A stretch of DNA of 64,000 nt from Rattus norvegicus (GCF_036323735.1 NC_086026.1:68681539-68745538); one strand, 5' to 3'. Counted from the stretch's first letter, positions 24,037 to 35,576 are shown. The notes: generated by a model from the sequence alone, not told the origin. Program-made: numbers and translations.

Positions 24037-24436
24037 TTGGCAACAAAACAAAGAGAAGAAAAGCACACAAACATAACCTCACATCCAAATATGAATATAA
24101 CAGGAAGCAATAATCACTATTCCTTAATATCTCTCAACATCAATGGCCTCAACTCCCCAATAAAAAGACATAGATTAACAAACTGGATACGCAATGAGGA
24201 CCCTGCATTCTGCTGCCTACAGGAAACACACCTCAGAGACAAAGACAGACACTACCTCAGAGTGAGTGAAAGGCTGGAAAACAACTTTCCAAGCAAATGG
24301 TCAGAAGAAGCAAGCTGGAGTAGCCATCCTAATATCAAATAAAATAAATTTTCAATTAAAAGTCATCAAAAAAGATAAGGAAGGACACTTCATATTCATC
24401 AAAGGAAAAATCCACCAAGATGAACTCTCAATCCTC
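24037..24436 (+). pseudogene. L1 ORF2 N-terminal fragment (endonuclease domain), broken
   Basis: The start of ORF2 (endonuclease) reads SLISLNINGLNSPIKRHRL and FCCLQETHLRDKDRHYL in frame 1, then continues in another frame as QKKQAGVAILISNKINFQLK. The frame change is explained by AGTGAGTGAA at 24261-24270, which looks like a 4-bp GTGA duplication. The expected start codon appears as TTG (24037). L1 similarity stops near 24436, within the endonuclease domain, and reverse transcriptase is absent. It cannot make a functional ORF2 product, so the insertion was made in trans or from a differently structured source. Confidence 0.9.
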
Positions 24437-24615
24437 ATCTTCGGTTGGTTTATATACAAGTGTGCAATTTCTAGGCTTGAAAGTAAAATGATGCTATCTG
24501 GTGCTGGATAGAGGAGCCTTATTTTTTATTATGGCAGCTTGCTATTTTTGTAACATGGTGATTTGGTTGAACACAATAAAGTACAGTAGTAACTGAAAAA
24601 AAAAAAAAAAAAAAA
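24437..24615 (+). other. Unidentified 3'-UTR-like segment with polyA signal
   Basis: Non-L1 sequence beginning near CATCTTCGGTTGG, with ACACAATAAAGTACAGTAG about 20 nt before a run of about 19 A. It looks like the 3' end of a polyadenylated transcript. I do not recognise the source gene. It directly abuts truncated L1 ORF2. Confidence 0.7.
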
Positions 24616-24755
24616 CCCAGGGCCTAGTGCTTGCCTATAGGTATTTTGTAGAGTGGTTAACAGTGAGTTGACTTCAAGTAAAAGAAGCCTTGACGGTGTG
24701 GGTGGGTCACATCTAATCAGAAACCTTAAAGTGGAGCCTAAAGAAATCCATCATC

Positions 24756-24940
24756 AGAATGGAGAGATGACTCAGCAGTTAAGAGCATTGACTGATCTTC
24801 CAGAGGTCCTGAGTTCAATTCCCAGCAGCCACACAGTGGCTCACAACCATCTATAATGGGATCTGGCGCCCTCTTCTGGTGTGTCTGAAGACAGCAGCAG
24901 TAATACATACATAAAATATAAAATAAAATCTTAAAAAAAA
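24756..24940 (+). mobile_element. B2 SINE at the 3' end of the composite
   Basis: Forward B2: GGAGAGATGACTCAGCAGTT, TTCCAGAGGTCCTGAGTTC, AATGGGATCTGGCGCCC, then TAAAATATAAAATAAAATC and A-tail. Its tail abuts the outer 3' target duplication. The sequence before its head does not match that duplication, so it does not look like a separate later insertion. Its AATAAA may have supplied the terminal polyA site. Confidence 0.9.
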
Positions 24941-25252
24941 AAAAATAAATGGCAATGAGTCTGTATTCCTCTAAAATCCAGACTTAAAAACGAAAGGTAC
25001 ACTTCAGAGGATGTGGAATCAGGAGCTATCACAATCACAGATGACACTGTTACAACTGGTTATTCAAGATGCGCTGAAATAGCTGGACATGGTGGCATAC
25101 ACCTATAGTCACAAAACCTAGGAGGCTAACTAACCAAGAAAATTTGAGTTCAAGGCCAGCCTAGGCTACAAAGTGAGATGCTATTGCCATAAAAAAGATG
25201 GGAGTGAATATACTACTTGAACATCTTGAAAGACTTTATAACATAGAGATAA

Positions 25253-25295
<43 letters not shown>

Positions 25296-25317
25296 CAGAC
25301 AGACAGACAGACAGACA
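25253..25317. repeat. (GT)n(AGAC)n compound microsatellite
   Basis: About 19 GT units run directly into about six AGAC/ACAG tetranucleotide units. Confidence 0.93.
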
Positions 25318-28300
25318 CAGATAGAGACCCTAAGCAGGTAAATGAAATAAAAATATCAACTATTACAATGAATAATAACACATGTGGTCATAAGTAATAA
25401 ATGATATATAATTTTCACTAATTTCTTGAAGGCATCAAGGAAGAAACTCGTGTGACAAAAAAATTCTCAAAGTATAGCATCTGTATAAATCTAGAAGAGA
25501 CTAATGTATAGGGAAGACCATTTAAGCTAAGTCTTGATGGTAAATAAATTTTTAATGAGCTATTTTTGAAGGCCAGTGATAGTGATGATAATCTATCTCC
25601 TCAAATACTCATTCAAAGATGCTAAGGCATAAAAAAAAGTAGATGCATTCAATTACCACTATTACGTATTTAAGAGGACTGGAGATGTAATTCAGTGGTA
25701 GAGTTCTTACCTCCAACATCACTGCCCTACAGGTTTGATCTCAAAACACTGAGAAACAAATAAGACATCTGAGAGTTAGAACAGGGACATAGCTTGGTGG
25801 TAGAAATAGGCTTAGAATGCAGGAGGCACTGTATGTAATCACCTGGATCTTAAAGAGGAAGTGGGAGTGATTTAAAAATTCAAAAATTACTGAGACTCCA
25901 GAGGAGCAGTACATTCAGGGTATGATAGCTGATTCAGTCAATGTAAGCAAGATAACTTTGCATCGTGCAAGTCCAAAGTATAGGCAACAACAAAAATAAG
26001 TAAAACAGAAGGTAAATTTAGAAATTTATAGGAAGCTGAACAAATCAAAATTAAAATCAAACTGAGTCTTAAACAACAACTCAAAGGATGAATGCATTAG
26101 AATTAAAGATTGAGAACGAGTGGTAAATGTGATATAGAGAGGGGGTACTAGAAAAAAACAGTAAAAATCAAAAGCAAATGAAATGCACAATATTTTTATG
26201 AGACCAAGTCCCTGTATAGCTGCAACAGAAAATGTAAGAGAAGATAATAAAAAGGTTAACAGCATAGGACAGCATTTGTAAAATACTACTAGAAGGTTAT
26301 GAAACTATGAAAAAAAAAATCACTTAAAGCCAACATCAAACTTCCAGCAAAAATAAAGATGGCCTGAATCATACTGATGGCAATAGGAATAGATAGGAAA
26401 GAGTATCTATCCACATTGCAGGTAGCCTGGAAGATGTTAAGGTGAGCAAACAATTTGGTATAAGAGTAGGTACCAAAGATAGGAGAAAGGCAAATCTAGA
26501 ATACCATCAAGACTAGTAATTTGGGAAAGTCCTTAACACCCAGTAATAACTTGAGAAGCAAAAACGATTACAAGGAGGTGATAGCTGAGAATGGTGTTGG
26601 TGAGACATGGTGCAATCTATGAATACACACATGGAGATGGCTGACAAGTCTTAAGATAAAGAAGTCCAAGTTCAAAAGAGGATTATGAGTTGGAGGTACA
26701 AATTTGTGTATTTACATTGAATGACTAGCAAAGACATTTAAACTATTCTAGAAAGAAACACCAACTCAGCAAATAGTCAAAGCTTATACGCAAGAGAGGA
26801 ATAGAAACAGGGCACTATAGAAAACAGCACAATTTACTATCTACAAAAGGTCCCACTTTCGACTAAAGATTATGTAGTTAATATAGAGAGGAGCAAAATG
26901 CATTTCACATTCGAGGGAAAGCAATCAACAGAACTGTGAGAGCCCAAATGTCTAAGTTAGCACAGCCTTTTATGAAGCTATTATGATACAAAGAAATTAT
27001 AAGTTTTTAATAATAAAATCACCGAAGTCTCTCAATAAATTAAATTTTCAGAAAACTATTAAGCTAGAAATTATATAATTGAAAAGTATTAATTTTAGCT
27101 CCCCAGCCCTGAAAAATGAAAAATGAGTAAGTTTAATAAAATCCTGACTGAAGGTTTCAACAGACATAAGATGGCAAAATCAAAATAAGACAACATAGAA
27201 AAATAAATAATAGGAAGTTACAGTCTATTGAGCCAAGATTTATTAATAGAAATCTTTTAAGTGTTTGGAAAGTAAAAGGAAAATAAATGTACTAATGAAA
27301 ACAAGCAGATCTTCCAACATCAATGGGTGTAATGGGAATGAGATCAATAAAGAACAAAAATAACATTAATAATAACAACAGCAACATGAAACTGCGGTGC
27401 ACACAGACCCCCACAAATATGAAGGGTAGCCCACCTATACTCCAAGCATAGATAAATAATGCAGGGACAGAGATCCCTAGAGCAAGAAGGCCAGATAAAG
27501 CCAAGAGACTAAGGCTTCCACGGTTAGCCTTGGCTCTATCTCCACACACATATTCACGCTCCTGTAGGCACATACACATACACTCCCATACAAAGAAGGG
27601 AAGGTGTTTTAAGAAATAATCGTGCTAGTGGAGCAGAGTGATACAGATACCTGTAATCCCAGCATCTGGAAGGTAGGGCTAATAGGAAGAGTTCAAGGCT
27701 TTCCCCAGCTACATATCAAGCTCAACACCAGCCTAGGGTGTCTGGGGGGTCTTGTCTTAATAAACACACCAAGCTAAAAGGATAACTCAGTAGCTAAGGG
27801 CAGCAGCTGTTCTTTTATTAAAGGATCCAACTTATGTTCTCAGAACTGACATTAGTTGGTTCACAACCACTTGCAACTCCAGCTCCAGGGGAACCTGATG
27901 GCCTCTTCTGGATTCTGAGAGCACCCACACCTTTAATCCAATACTATGACAAGAAGCAAAAGGGTCTCTGTGAATTGAGGCCAGACAGGGTTACATAGTG
28001 ATATGCTGACTTACCTCTATCCCATGAAATAAGTAAAACATTCTCAACTTTAACAAAAAACTACTAACTTCTGAATCCAGAGTTTAAAAAGCTCTGAACA
28101 CAGGACAGACAAATAGAACTAACTAGACAAATCAGAATCCAAATCTTCTGAAAATTACTAGCCGAAACATCAGGCACATCAGCAAAAAAACTAATAACAA
28201 AAATAGTATAATAATATACCCCAAGTGCTAATAATTACTAAAAGTCCAAGAATTCATGCATTTTGAAAAATGTCAAGCATCAATTCATAAATGCTACAAT

Positions 28301-29671
28301 TGATTCTCCCTCTGGTACTTTATTCCCATTACTTTAGATATTACCAAAAGTCTTTCATCTTTATCTAATCTGGAATACTAAAAAACAGAAGAAAACAATA
28401 ACAAAAATCTAAATTTATTTGACAACTACATGAATTTTGCACCATATTTAAATATCTTATGTAATGACCTGCTCACTATGCAGATAAGAGACCACATCTA
28501 GTCTCATGTAGGAATAGAACCAAGGCTTTCAAACCCTCTACCAGCTGAGCTGAACCCCTAGCCAGGCATTCTCTAATCCTTTGGTTCCTGCCTTTTCACT
28601 CAAAGCACCACCCAATTAAGTGGCTTTCACTACATCTAACTCATCTTTCTCTTTTTAGACTGGAGATTACATTCCTCTATGTAGCATAATGTAAATTTTA
28701 CAATCTACCTGCTTCAGCCTTTGGAGTGTACCACCCATCATGCCTGACTACTACTCTTTAACTAAAACTTTGGTGTTTTTTTTTTTTTTAATTCTACATT
28801 TCTCCTAAGAGTGGTTTCCTTTCTTGTTACTTTAACTGTTACTTACATTGTTTATTAGATTCCAAACCTAAAGGGAACTAGTTCCTAACTAAATGGACAA
28901 CTATACTAGAAGCTTTTATGTAACACAGTTTGTTTCTAAAATCTGTTGTTTCTACTTGCTTCCCACTGATATACTGACTCCAAATCCTCCTTAACCTACA
29001 TTACAGATAACCATTAACCAATCCCATTAACCAACATTCCCCCAGTCTTAACTCACCCTCCACTATATCAATGTTGTATTTTTAAAATACACGTATTACT
29101 ACAGCCTTGACTAGTATCTATGACAAAACTCCATTATGAACTGTTAAACTCTTTTTGTCCATATCTTTAATAACCCCTCCAGTATCTGGTTAGCCACTAT
29201 AAAATACCTAAGAGAAAAGCTCATGACTATTTAAAAATAGTGATATTTTTTGTTTAGCCTTCCCGGCATTTCCTCACCCCTAAATTTTATGTTATTTTTA
29301 GTTGTAAGAGATAGTTTGTTTCCTTTGAATACTGTTTTACATATACTTTTATGTTATATTATTATGAACCTTTTGGGGAATGACATTTTATGTATGATAC
29401 CAAAGAAGTTCCCACTAATTTCTGGAATGAATCATAAAATACAGTTACACTGGATGGCAGGCATGATGAAACTACCACACTGAAGAAGAAGAAAAAGAAA
29501 AAATGGGTATGAATGTACCAGGGGACAAGATGAAAACAGGAGGAAGAATGGTGACTTATTTTTAGATACTTCAACAATAATGGAAATAGAAGACAAGCAA
29601 GATTAAAAACAGAACTGTTAACAGTAACTATGTTGCAAAGAAACCCAGCTAGACTGAAACAAAGAAGGGAG

Positions 29672-29816
29672 AATGGAGCTGGGTGATGTGGTGGCGCACA
29701 CCTTTTAGCCCAGTGCTCAGGAGGCAGAAGCAGCAGATAATCTGAGTTCAAGGACAGGCTGGTCTACAGAGCTAGTTCCAGGACAGCCAGGGCTGCACAG
29801 AGAAACCTTGGTTTAA
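29672..29816 (+). mobile_element. B1 SINE
   Basis: Full-length forward B1: GAGCTGGGTGATGTGGTGGC, GTTCAAGGACAGGCTGGTC, CAGGACAGCCAGGGCTGCAC and GAGAAACC. Antisense to Arih1. Confidence 0.88.
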
Positions 29817-30089
29817 AGGTGTCAGGGTGGTGGGTGGGTAGAATAGAAGGAAGCTGACCGAGCCTTTCTGCCAAAGGTAAGAACACTTTCTAACAAATTT
29901 AACAACCTGAGTTGGATTTCTGGGACCCACATGCACTGTGGTACTTGCACACACACAAATAAAATAAAAAATTACCCAAGTAGGAGCTTTAGCAGCTGTG
30001 CTAAAGTCAAGTCACGTTAACTTAGGTTTATTAGAATAAATTTGCTTATTAAACACACTGCTGTCATTTTCTTTCTTTCTTTTCCTTCC

Positions 30090-30197
30090 TTCCTTTTTTT
30101 TTTTTTTTCTTTTTTCTATTTTTCGGAGCTGGGGACCGAACCCAGGGCCTTGCGTTTGCTAGGCAAGCGCTATGCCACTGAGCTAAATCCCCAACCC
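30090..30197 (-). mobile_element. ID SINE, reverse orientation
   Basis: Reverse ID (CGGAGCTGGGGACCGAACCC ... CTGAGCTAAATCCCCAACCC) with a T-rich tail side. One of only two ID copies in the Arih1 sense orientation. It appears inserted in the tail of the adjacent B2. Confidence 0.95.
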
Positions 30198-30199
30198 GC

Positions 30200-30297
30200 T
30201 CCTTTTTTATATATAAGTACACTGTCACTGTCTTCAGACACACCAGAAGAGGGCATCAGATCCCATTACAGATGGTTGTGAGCCATCTCTCCAGCCC
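30200..30297 (-). mobile_element. B2 SINE with internal deletion, reverse orientation
   Basis: Tail-side B2 sequence (TATATATAAGTACACTGTCA, CACCAGAAGAGGGCATCAGA) jumps from GGTTGTGAGCCA straight to GAGCCATCTCTCCAGCCC. Roughly 70 bp present in the other B2 copies here are missing. GAGCCA occurs at both ends of the missing part in intact copies. Confidence 0.9.
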
Positions 30298-30359
30298 TTC
30301 TTTTATTACTTTTTAATCACAGAAAAAAACTTCCTGTATAGGCAATTACCTAAAACTAG

Positions 30360-30880
30360 CTATACAATTTGTATATGGATCACTCAAGACCTCAACGTGC
30401 TTGGCATCCTGAAATTAAGTCAACTGATAAACGTGAGGCCACAAAAATAACACTAGCCCAGGAAATAAGCAGATGGGGTTTCTATCAGAATTCATTATGC
30501 TTCTTTTTCCATGTTTCCTCCTTCCATCCACAGAGGAAGATCTGTACAGGAGAACTAGTTTACAGCCTCCATCTGCAATGCACCATTGAAATTATTAGCA
30601 GCATTCCAGCAGAAAACACCCTATCCCTGAGCAGTGCAGTGAGGGGCTAATAGATCAAGGAGACTCTGGTGCAGCCTTCTGCTTACTGAGGCAGTCAGTC
30701 CTCTGTGGACTCAATGTGTTGGAGTTCCTCAAAGACCGCCTGACTCAGCTGCATCATAAGCTGAGTTTCTTCCTTTGGAAAATGTTTTTTTTCTTCCTCA
30801 GGTAGTATGTACCTGTACTGTGTCTATCCACTCCTGGTCTCCCTCTTTAATCTAGCACATACATTTTCACAGACTCACAT
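30360..30880. other. Unassigned sequence with short open frames
   Basis: A less AT-rich stretch with a 93-codon open frame (30369-30650). I see no domain, no splice partners and no known family, so I do not call it coding. Confidence 0.4.
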
Positions 30881-31251
30881 TTTATTTTATTTTTATTTTA
30901 TTTTATTTTTTATGGATGCAGGAAATCAAAGCCAGAACCTCACATAGGCTGGGCAACTCACTGAGTAACACTCTGATTCTGTCTTAGCCTGCTACCCAGA
31001 GGACACTGATTAACATTCATTACCCCATTATACACTTCCAAGACTTACCAAAGTTTGACTATCTCATATTGCCAAACATACCATAAGAATGACCACCTAA
31101 GCAAATTGCAATAGAAATTGTATTATAAAGAAATGAGTGGGGAATAAAAGTCTCTTGAATTTTAATAATTTTCAGAGGTACTAAGTAAAAGATAATTTGG
31201 TTTAACTACCAAAGCAATACTCAATGTGCAGAATCGATGAGAAATACTTAC

Positions 31252-31307
31252 ATAACTGTGTTGTCATCCACTAAGATATCACAGCCATGCGCAGGACACG
31301 AGATAGT
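31252..31307 (-). CDS. Arih1: Arih1 exon 5 (end of RING1)
   Basis: This 56-nt exon encodes TISCPAHGCDILVDDNTV and two bases of Met246, human residues 228-246. It completes RING1 with Cys231 and Cys236. Acceptor TTTCAG/ACTAT; donor TTAT/GTAAGT. The split Met codon is finished by the G opening exon 6, nearly 14 kb away. Confidence 0.98.
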
Positions 31308-31707
31308 CTGAAAGAGATGCAAGTGTCAGACATGCCTTCATTAACACCACTTACAGGACGCTCACCATCACCTGCATTCCCTAGATTCTGATGACACTTT
31401 CCTGTTTGCAGGCTCTCAATCCCTTCCCTTTATATCTCAGAAGTATGTCTTTGAGTCTAACCATCCTTCTAAGTAACTGTTTTTGCAGCATAGAAAGGGA
31501 AAGTTAAAAGCAAACAAAGCTCATCAGAGTTGACGCCTACTACGAAAACATTACCAACATTAGGCTGATTAATGGGAATGTCACATCCTAAATCTTTTTT
31601 TTTCTCCTAAGACTTTTAATCTAGAAAAATGTTTAATCCCCAAACTTTTATCTTTATAGAAGGGTCTAAACATTACAAATAAATGTTTTAAATGAAAATC
31701 AAATTAC
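31308..31707. other. Arih1 intron 4: unique sequence
   Basis: Short 400-bp intron with no recognisable mobile element. Confidence 0.75.
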
Positions 31708-31800
31708 CTGCCCCATGCCTTCTTCCATTATTTTGGTAGTTAAATATTCACTCCAGCACTGCATACAAAACTTATGTCCACATTCAAGGCCAGTAAAATA
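31708..31800 (-). CDS. Arih1: Arih1 exon 4 (RING1 core)
   Basis: This 93-nt exon encodes residues 197-227, YFTGLECGHKFCMQCW through EEGMGQ. It supplies RING1 zinc ligands Cys203, His205, Cys208 and Cys211. RING1 docks the ubiquitin-charged E2. Acceptor ACAG/TATTT; donor CAG/GTAAT. Both ends are phase 0, so skipping would keep frame but remove half of RING1. A short intron of 400 bp separates it from exon 5. Confidence 0.98.
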
Positions 31801-32039
31801 CTGTAACAAAAATTAAAAATGAATTTTAACAAAGACATTATTTTTAAAAAGAAAAAAGTGAAACTACCTAGTATCTAAAATGCCCATTCGACAATAACCC
31901 AAAATATCCTAAAATCTGCTTTGAACACAGACTATCTAATTAACAGGAATGTATCTGTGGTTAATCTTTACAAATTTTAGAGGTAAACAATAACAAGTCT
32001 GAGTTAAATATATACAAATGTATGAAAAACATACTACTG

Positions 32040-32264
32040 AACACAAAATGGTAATGTTCAATTTTGTTACCTACTATGGAAATGCAAATCAAACCACAAT
32101 GAGATACCATATCACACTCACTAGGAGAGCTATAATTAAAAAAACAGATATTACCAAGTATGGAGATGGACAAATTGGAAGCCTATTCCAATATACTGCT
32201 TCATGAAAATCTCTGGAAAACAACCAGGCAACAACTATCTCAAAATACTAAATGCAGTTGTCAT
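32040..32264 (+). mobile_element. Old L1 ORF2/3' fragment, left part
   Basis: Diverged L1 3'-region sequence: TGGAAATGCAAATCAAACC, GAGATACCATATCACACTCA and GAGATGGACAAATTGG. It breaks off near 32264 and resumes at about 33344. Much more diverged than the L1 at 22-24 kb. Confidence 0.8.
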
Positions 32265-33343
32265 AATTTCTGCCTTGGTTACTTTTCTACGCTGTGACAA
32301 AACCATGACAAGGTGAGGTATAACAGAATGTTTAATTTGGAGCTCATGGTTTCAGGTTAGAGCCTATAACCATCATAGCAGAAAGCATGGCAGCATGAAG
32401 GTTTGCATCTGATCCACTATCACAAGACAGAAACACCTAACTAGAAAGTCTACAGGTTTTTGAAACATCAACGACAACCAATCCCAGTGACGCACTATCT
32501 CCTAATCCTTCCCAAACAGTTCCACCAACCTGGTACTAAGCATTCAAATATATGAGCCTGTGAGAATCACTGTGGGGCAAGTGGACTGTGCTACCAGACA
32601 GAAGAACTAGTACAGTTGAAGCAGGTACAAAATCCCTGGGGAATCAGCTCCTTACCAAGCTTTACCTGTCCTAGAACATGTAATCATGACAGCCCACTGA
32701 GAGGGACTATGACAAATGGTCACATAGAAAAAAAACAAAACAAAAAAAAATAACTCAAACATAAAAACAAACAACAACAACAAACCCTAGAGTTCTCCAT
32801 GCTAATGAGGTATGTCGATAGATCTCAGGTATTTAGCCAATGAGCTTTTCTTCCTGGCCACTCCTTATTGCCCCAAGAGTAAGACATATCCACTCACATC
32901 CACCATGAAACAAAACAGTTTGGACAAGTAAGAACTGTCTCCTTCATCAAGGATGAGGGATGGGGGGCGTGGTTGTAAAGAGACCTGCCTAATTTTCCAT
33001 GAGATGGCCTTTTCTCTTTCAGAGATGGCCTCTGTACTCTTGACACTTACTCAGAACCAAACCAAACTGGATTCCAACTTGTCCTGGACTCACCCACCCA
33101 TCAACTTCTGTCTGGCCCACAGGGTAATCACTGAGCAGCTGCCCCATTCTCAAATCCCCATATGGTCGCCAGCGTCTGGGTACACAGGAGATTGAGAACC
33201 ACAGTATCTGTCCCAGATCCCGTTTCTTGCCCAGAAAACCACTAGCTGGGACCCCTATCTATCACGGACTGTGTTCTGCCTCCCTTGAGCAGCTTACAGA
33301 GAGGCAGATGCATACCTGGCAAACCACTCTTATTCAAAACACA
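32265..33343. mobile_element. Repeat block inserted in old L1, family uncertain
   Basis: The left third (32265-32590) matches the recurrent rodent repeat: GACAAAACCATGACAAGG, AGAAAGCATGGCAGCATGAA, AAGCATTCAAATATATGAGC. The rest (32600-33343) is unclassified and includes a short LTR-like or unique stretch. It separates two halves of one L1 copy. Confidence 0.55.
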
Positions 33344-33780
33344 CCATATGACCCACCCACTATTCTCCCACAGTATATTACTGAATAGAATTAAAAAATA
33401 TGCATCCCTATAAAAATTTGTACACAGTATTGATAGTTACATCATGCATAATAGCCAAAATAAAGAAACAACTTAAGACATTCATGAACAGATAAATGTG
33501 AAACAGCTATATAATAGAATATTTAGTAACAAAAAGGAATAAAGTTCTGATATATGTTACAACATGAATAAACCCTGAAAACATGCTAAATGAAAATAGC
33601 CAACAAAAGATCTCACACAATTTAGATGAAAGGTACAAAACAGACAAGTCTTTAGAAAAAGAAAAGATGTTTGTCTAGGGCTGTAGATTTGTGGGGAAAG
33701 GAGAAGTGAATATCAAAAGGTATGGGCTTGTTGGGTTTTGTGGGGAAGAGGTTATATAAAAAATACTTAAAATTTAAAAA
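33344..33780 (+). mobile_element. Old L1 3' fragment, right part
   Basis: Continues the L1 of 32040-32264: ACCATATGACCCACCC, ATGCATAATAGCCAAAATAA, AAAGGAATAAAGTTCTGAT. The order and orientation agree with one interrupted element. Confidence 0.8.
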
Positions 33781-33948
33781 TTACGATCATGGAAAAATAT
33801 GAATATAGCAAAAGCCATATTAAATAGTATGCTAAGATAATTACAAAAGCACTAAACTTAACAAACCTATATTTCTGAATGTTTTTCAAATACATACAGG
33901 ACTTCATGGAATTCTGTAAAATGTAGTGACTTAAAAACTAAAATTTTC

Positions 33949-34065
33949 GGGGTTGGGGATTTAGCTCAATGGTAGAGCACTTGCCTAGCAAGCGCAAGGC
34001 CCTGGGTTCGTTCCTCAGCTCCGCGAAGGAAAAAACAAAAACAAACAAACAAACAAAAAATAACC
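33949..34065 (+). mobile_element. ID SINE
   Basis: Complete ID with a few substitutions (GTTCGTTCCTCAGCTCCG) and a CAAA-rich tail. Flanks AAAACTAAAATTTT (33934-33947) and AAAACTAAAGTTTT (34066-34079) form a duplication with one difference. Confidence 0.95.
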
Positions 34066-35576
34066 AAAACTAAAGTTTTGTACGGGCAGGGCTATATAGT
34101 GAAACTCTTGTCTTGAGAAAAGCAATTAATAATGATTAATAAACTTGTATTAAATCAAGATACTTATTGCAAAACCAAGTATAGTGTCTTTAATCTGTCT
34201 ATAATCTAGAACTCAGAGGTAAATGCAGGAGGATGAAGAATTTAGGACCAGTCTTGAATACATGGAATACAGCTCAGTGTTCAAGCCCTTGCCTGCAAGC
34301 ATGAGACCCTAAGATTAATTACCATAACTATAAAATAAATAGTTAAGGACAATAGAAAGTCAGGCATAGAAATGTATGCCTATGATTCCAGCACTATGAG
34401 GCTTAAGGAAAGAGAACCAAAGAGATTAGGGACAGCCTGAGACAAACAGTTTAAGACATGGCCTCAGAACAAAGAAAGATTAATAATAGATTGTATTTTA
34501 ATCCTCGCCTACAATGTTTAGAAAAAGTAATTGTAAAGACAATGTTTAAACGAAGTATAGTGTATTTATAAGGCTTAAGACTCAAATAAATGGTTAACTT
34601 ATTTTGCTTTTACCTGACAATGACTCAGAGGCAGTTTTTATCTAATTTGTCTGATGTTTAAGTTAGATTCCCTAGCACTATAAAATAAATACAAGAAAAC
34701 AAAACCAACCTTACAATAGTTATGACTAATATTGAGTAATACAAAAATTTAGGATATTTTAAACAATACATTAAAATGCACTGTAAAAAATTCTTTGAGG
34801 ATTCTATTTTAAAAACCGAATCAAGTAATTCATTTATCATGCTAGATTGGTAAAGCTGTGTTGACATGGATGTGAGAGCTTTCAAGCAATGTTAATGTGT
34901 TTACAGTGGCATGTGCCTGTACCTCCAGATGTTTGGGAGACGGAGGCAAACAAACTATTTCAACATAAAAGGGGCTTCAGCTATGGAGCCCTACCAGGTG
35001 CCTGCTAAGCACCAGAAGTGGTGTGGAAAGTGTGAGTAGTTACTGCCCTTCAACCTGAGCAACACTGTGAGACAGTGTGATCTGAACAGAGGAGAGCAAA
35101 TGCCTTTGCAGTGTGCATTTATGTGGAAATAACCTTGCTTGTGCCCTATTCTGCCTCATTTACTCAGAAACACCGTCTGTCTTCAATTTTGGTACATACA
35201 TGCAAAGATAACCTAATGTGTACATACGGAAGAGAGTCTCATGCTCTCTTTTATATTTTGTTACTTTCATTGTTTGGGTTTTTAAACTCTGCAGTGACTC
35301 CATAATGACACACTAATTTATCCTTTGTCTGTTCTTCAAAGCTGTGTCTATTGTTTAATTCCGTGTGTATGTGAAGGGATGGAGAATAGGCACATATATG
35401 TGTAGGTAGTCAAGGAAACCAGTGTTACTAAAATCTCCCTGCAGCTTGCTTGGTGGCTGTGTAATGTGGTGCTGAGAACTGAACTTGGCTACATACACTC
35501 CAGGAAGAACAGAACAAGTGTTCTGGTCCTATGGTTTACCACTTTAAAACTTCAATTTCTTCAAGAGTTCACTATT

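Larger units (their letters stand above)
22154..24955 (+). mobile_element. Composite L1 insertion with 15-bp target duplication
   Basis: The perfect repeat AAAAATAAATGGCAA lies at 22154-22168 and 24941-24955. Between the copies, in one orientation: L1 5' UTR (22169-22908), ORF1 (22909-24031), the first 0.4 kb of ORF2 (to about 24436), an unrelated segment with AATAAA and an A-tract (24437-24615), about 140 bp of other sequence, and a B2 SINE with A-tail. The outer duplication implies the whole composite was inserted once by L1 machinery (inference). The target fits L1 endonuclease (bottom strand TTTT/AT). Antisense to Arih1 in intron 5. Confidence 0.88.
17417..31251. other. Arih1 intron 5: contents
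   Basis: Long intron with a B2 (17954-18125), ID (18311-18404), minus B1 (about 18525-18660), rodent repeats (19270-19500, 19700-19970), ID (20843-20961), B3-like copy (20974-21130), the composite L1 insertion (22169-24940), a B1-like copy (25080-25190), a GT/AGAC tract, an old ID-like fragment (25675-25750), a B3-like copy (27770-27920), a B1 (29672-29816), a reverse ID/B2 pair (30090-30297) and a TTTTA run (30885-30910). The A-rich interval 25800-27600, sequence 28000-29650 and 30360-30880 are unassigned. Confidence 0.65.

Noticed and set aside
30369..30650. 93-codon open frame in intron 5
   Set aside because: No domain, no splice context and no homology I recognise; length is expected by chance in this composition.
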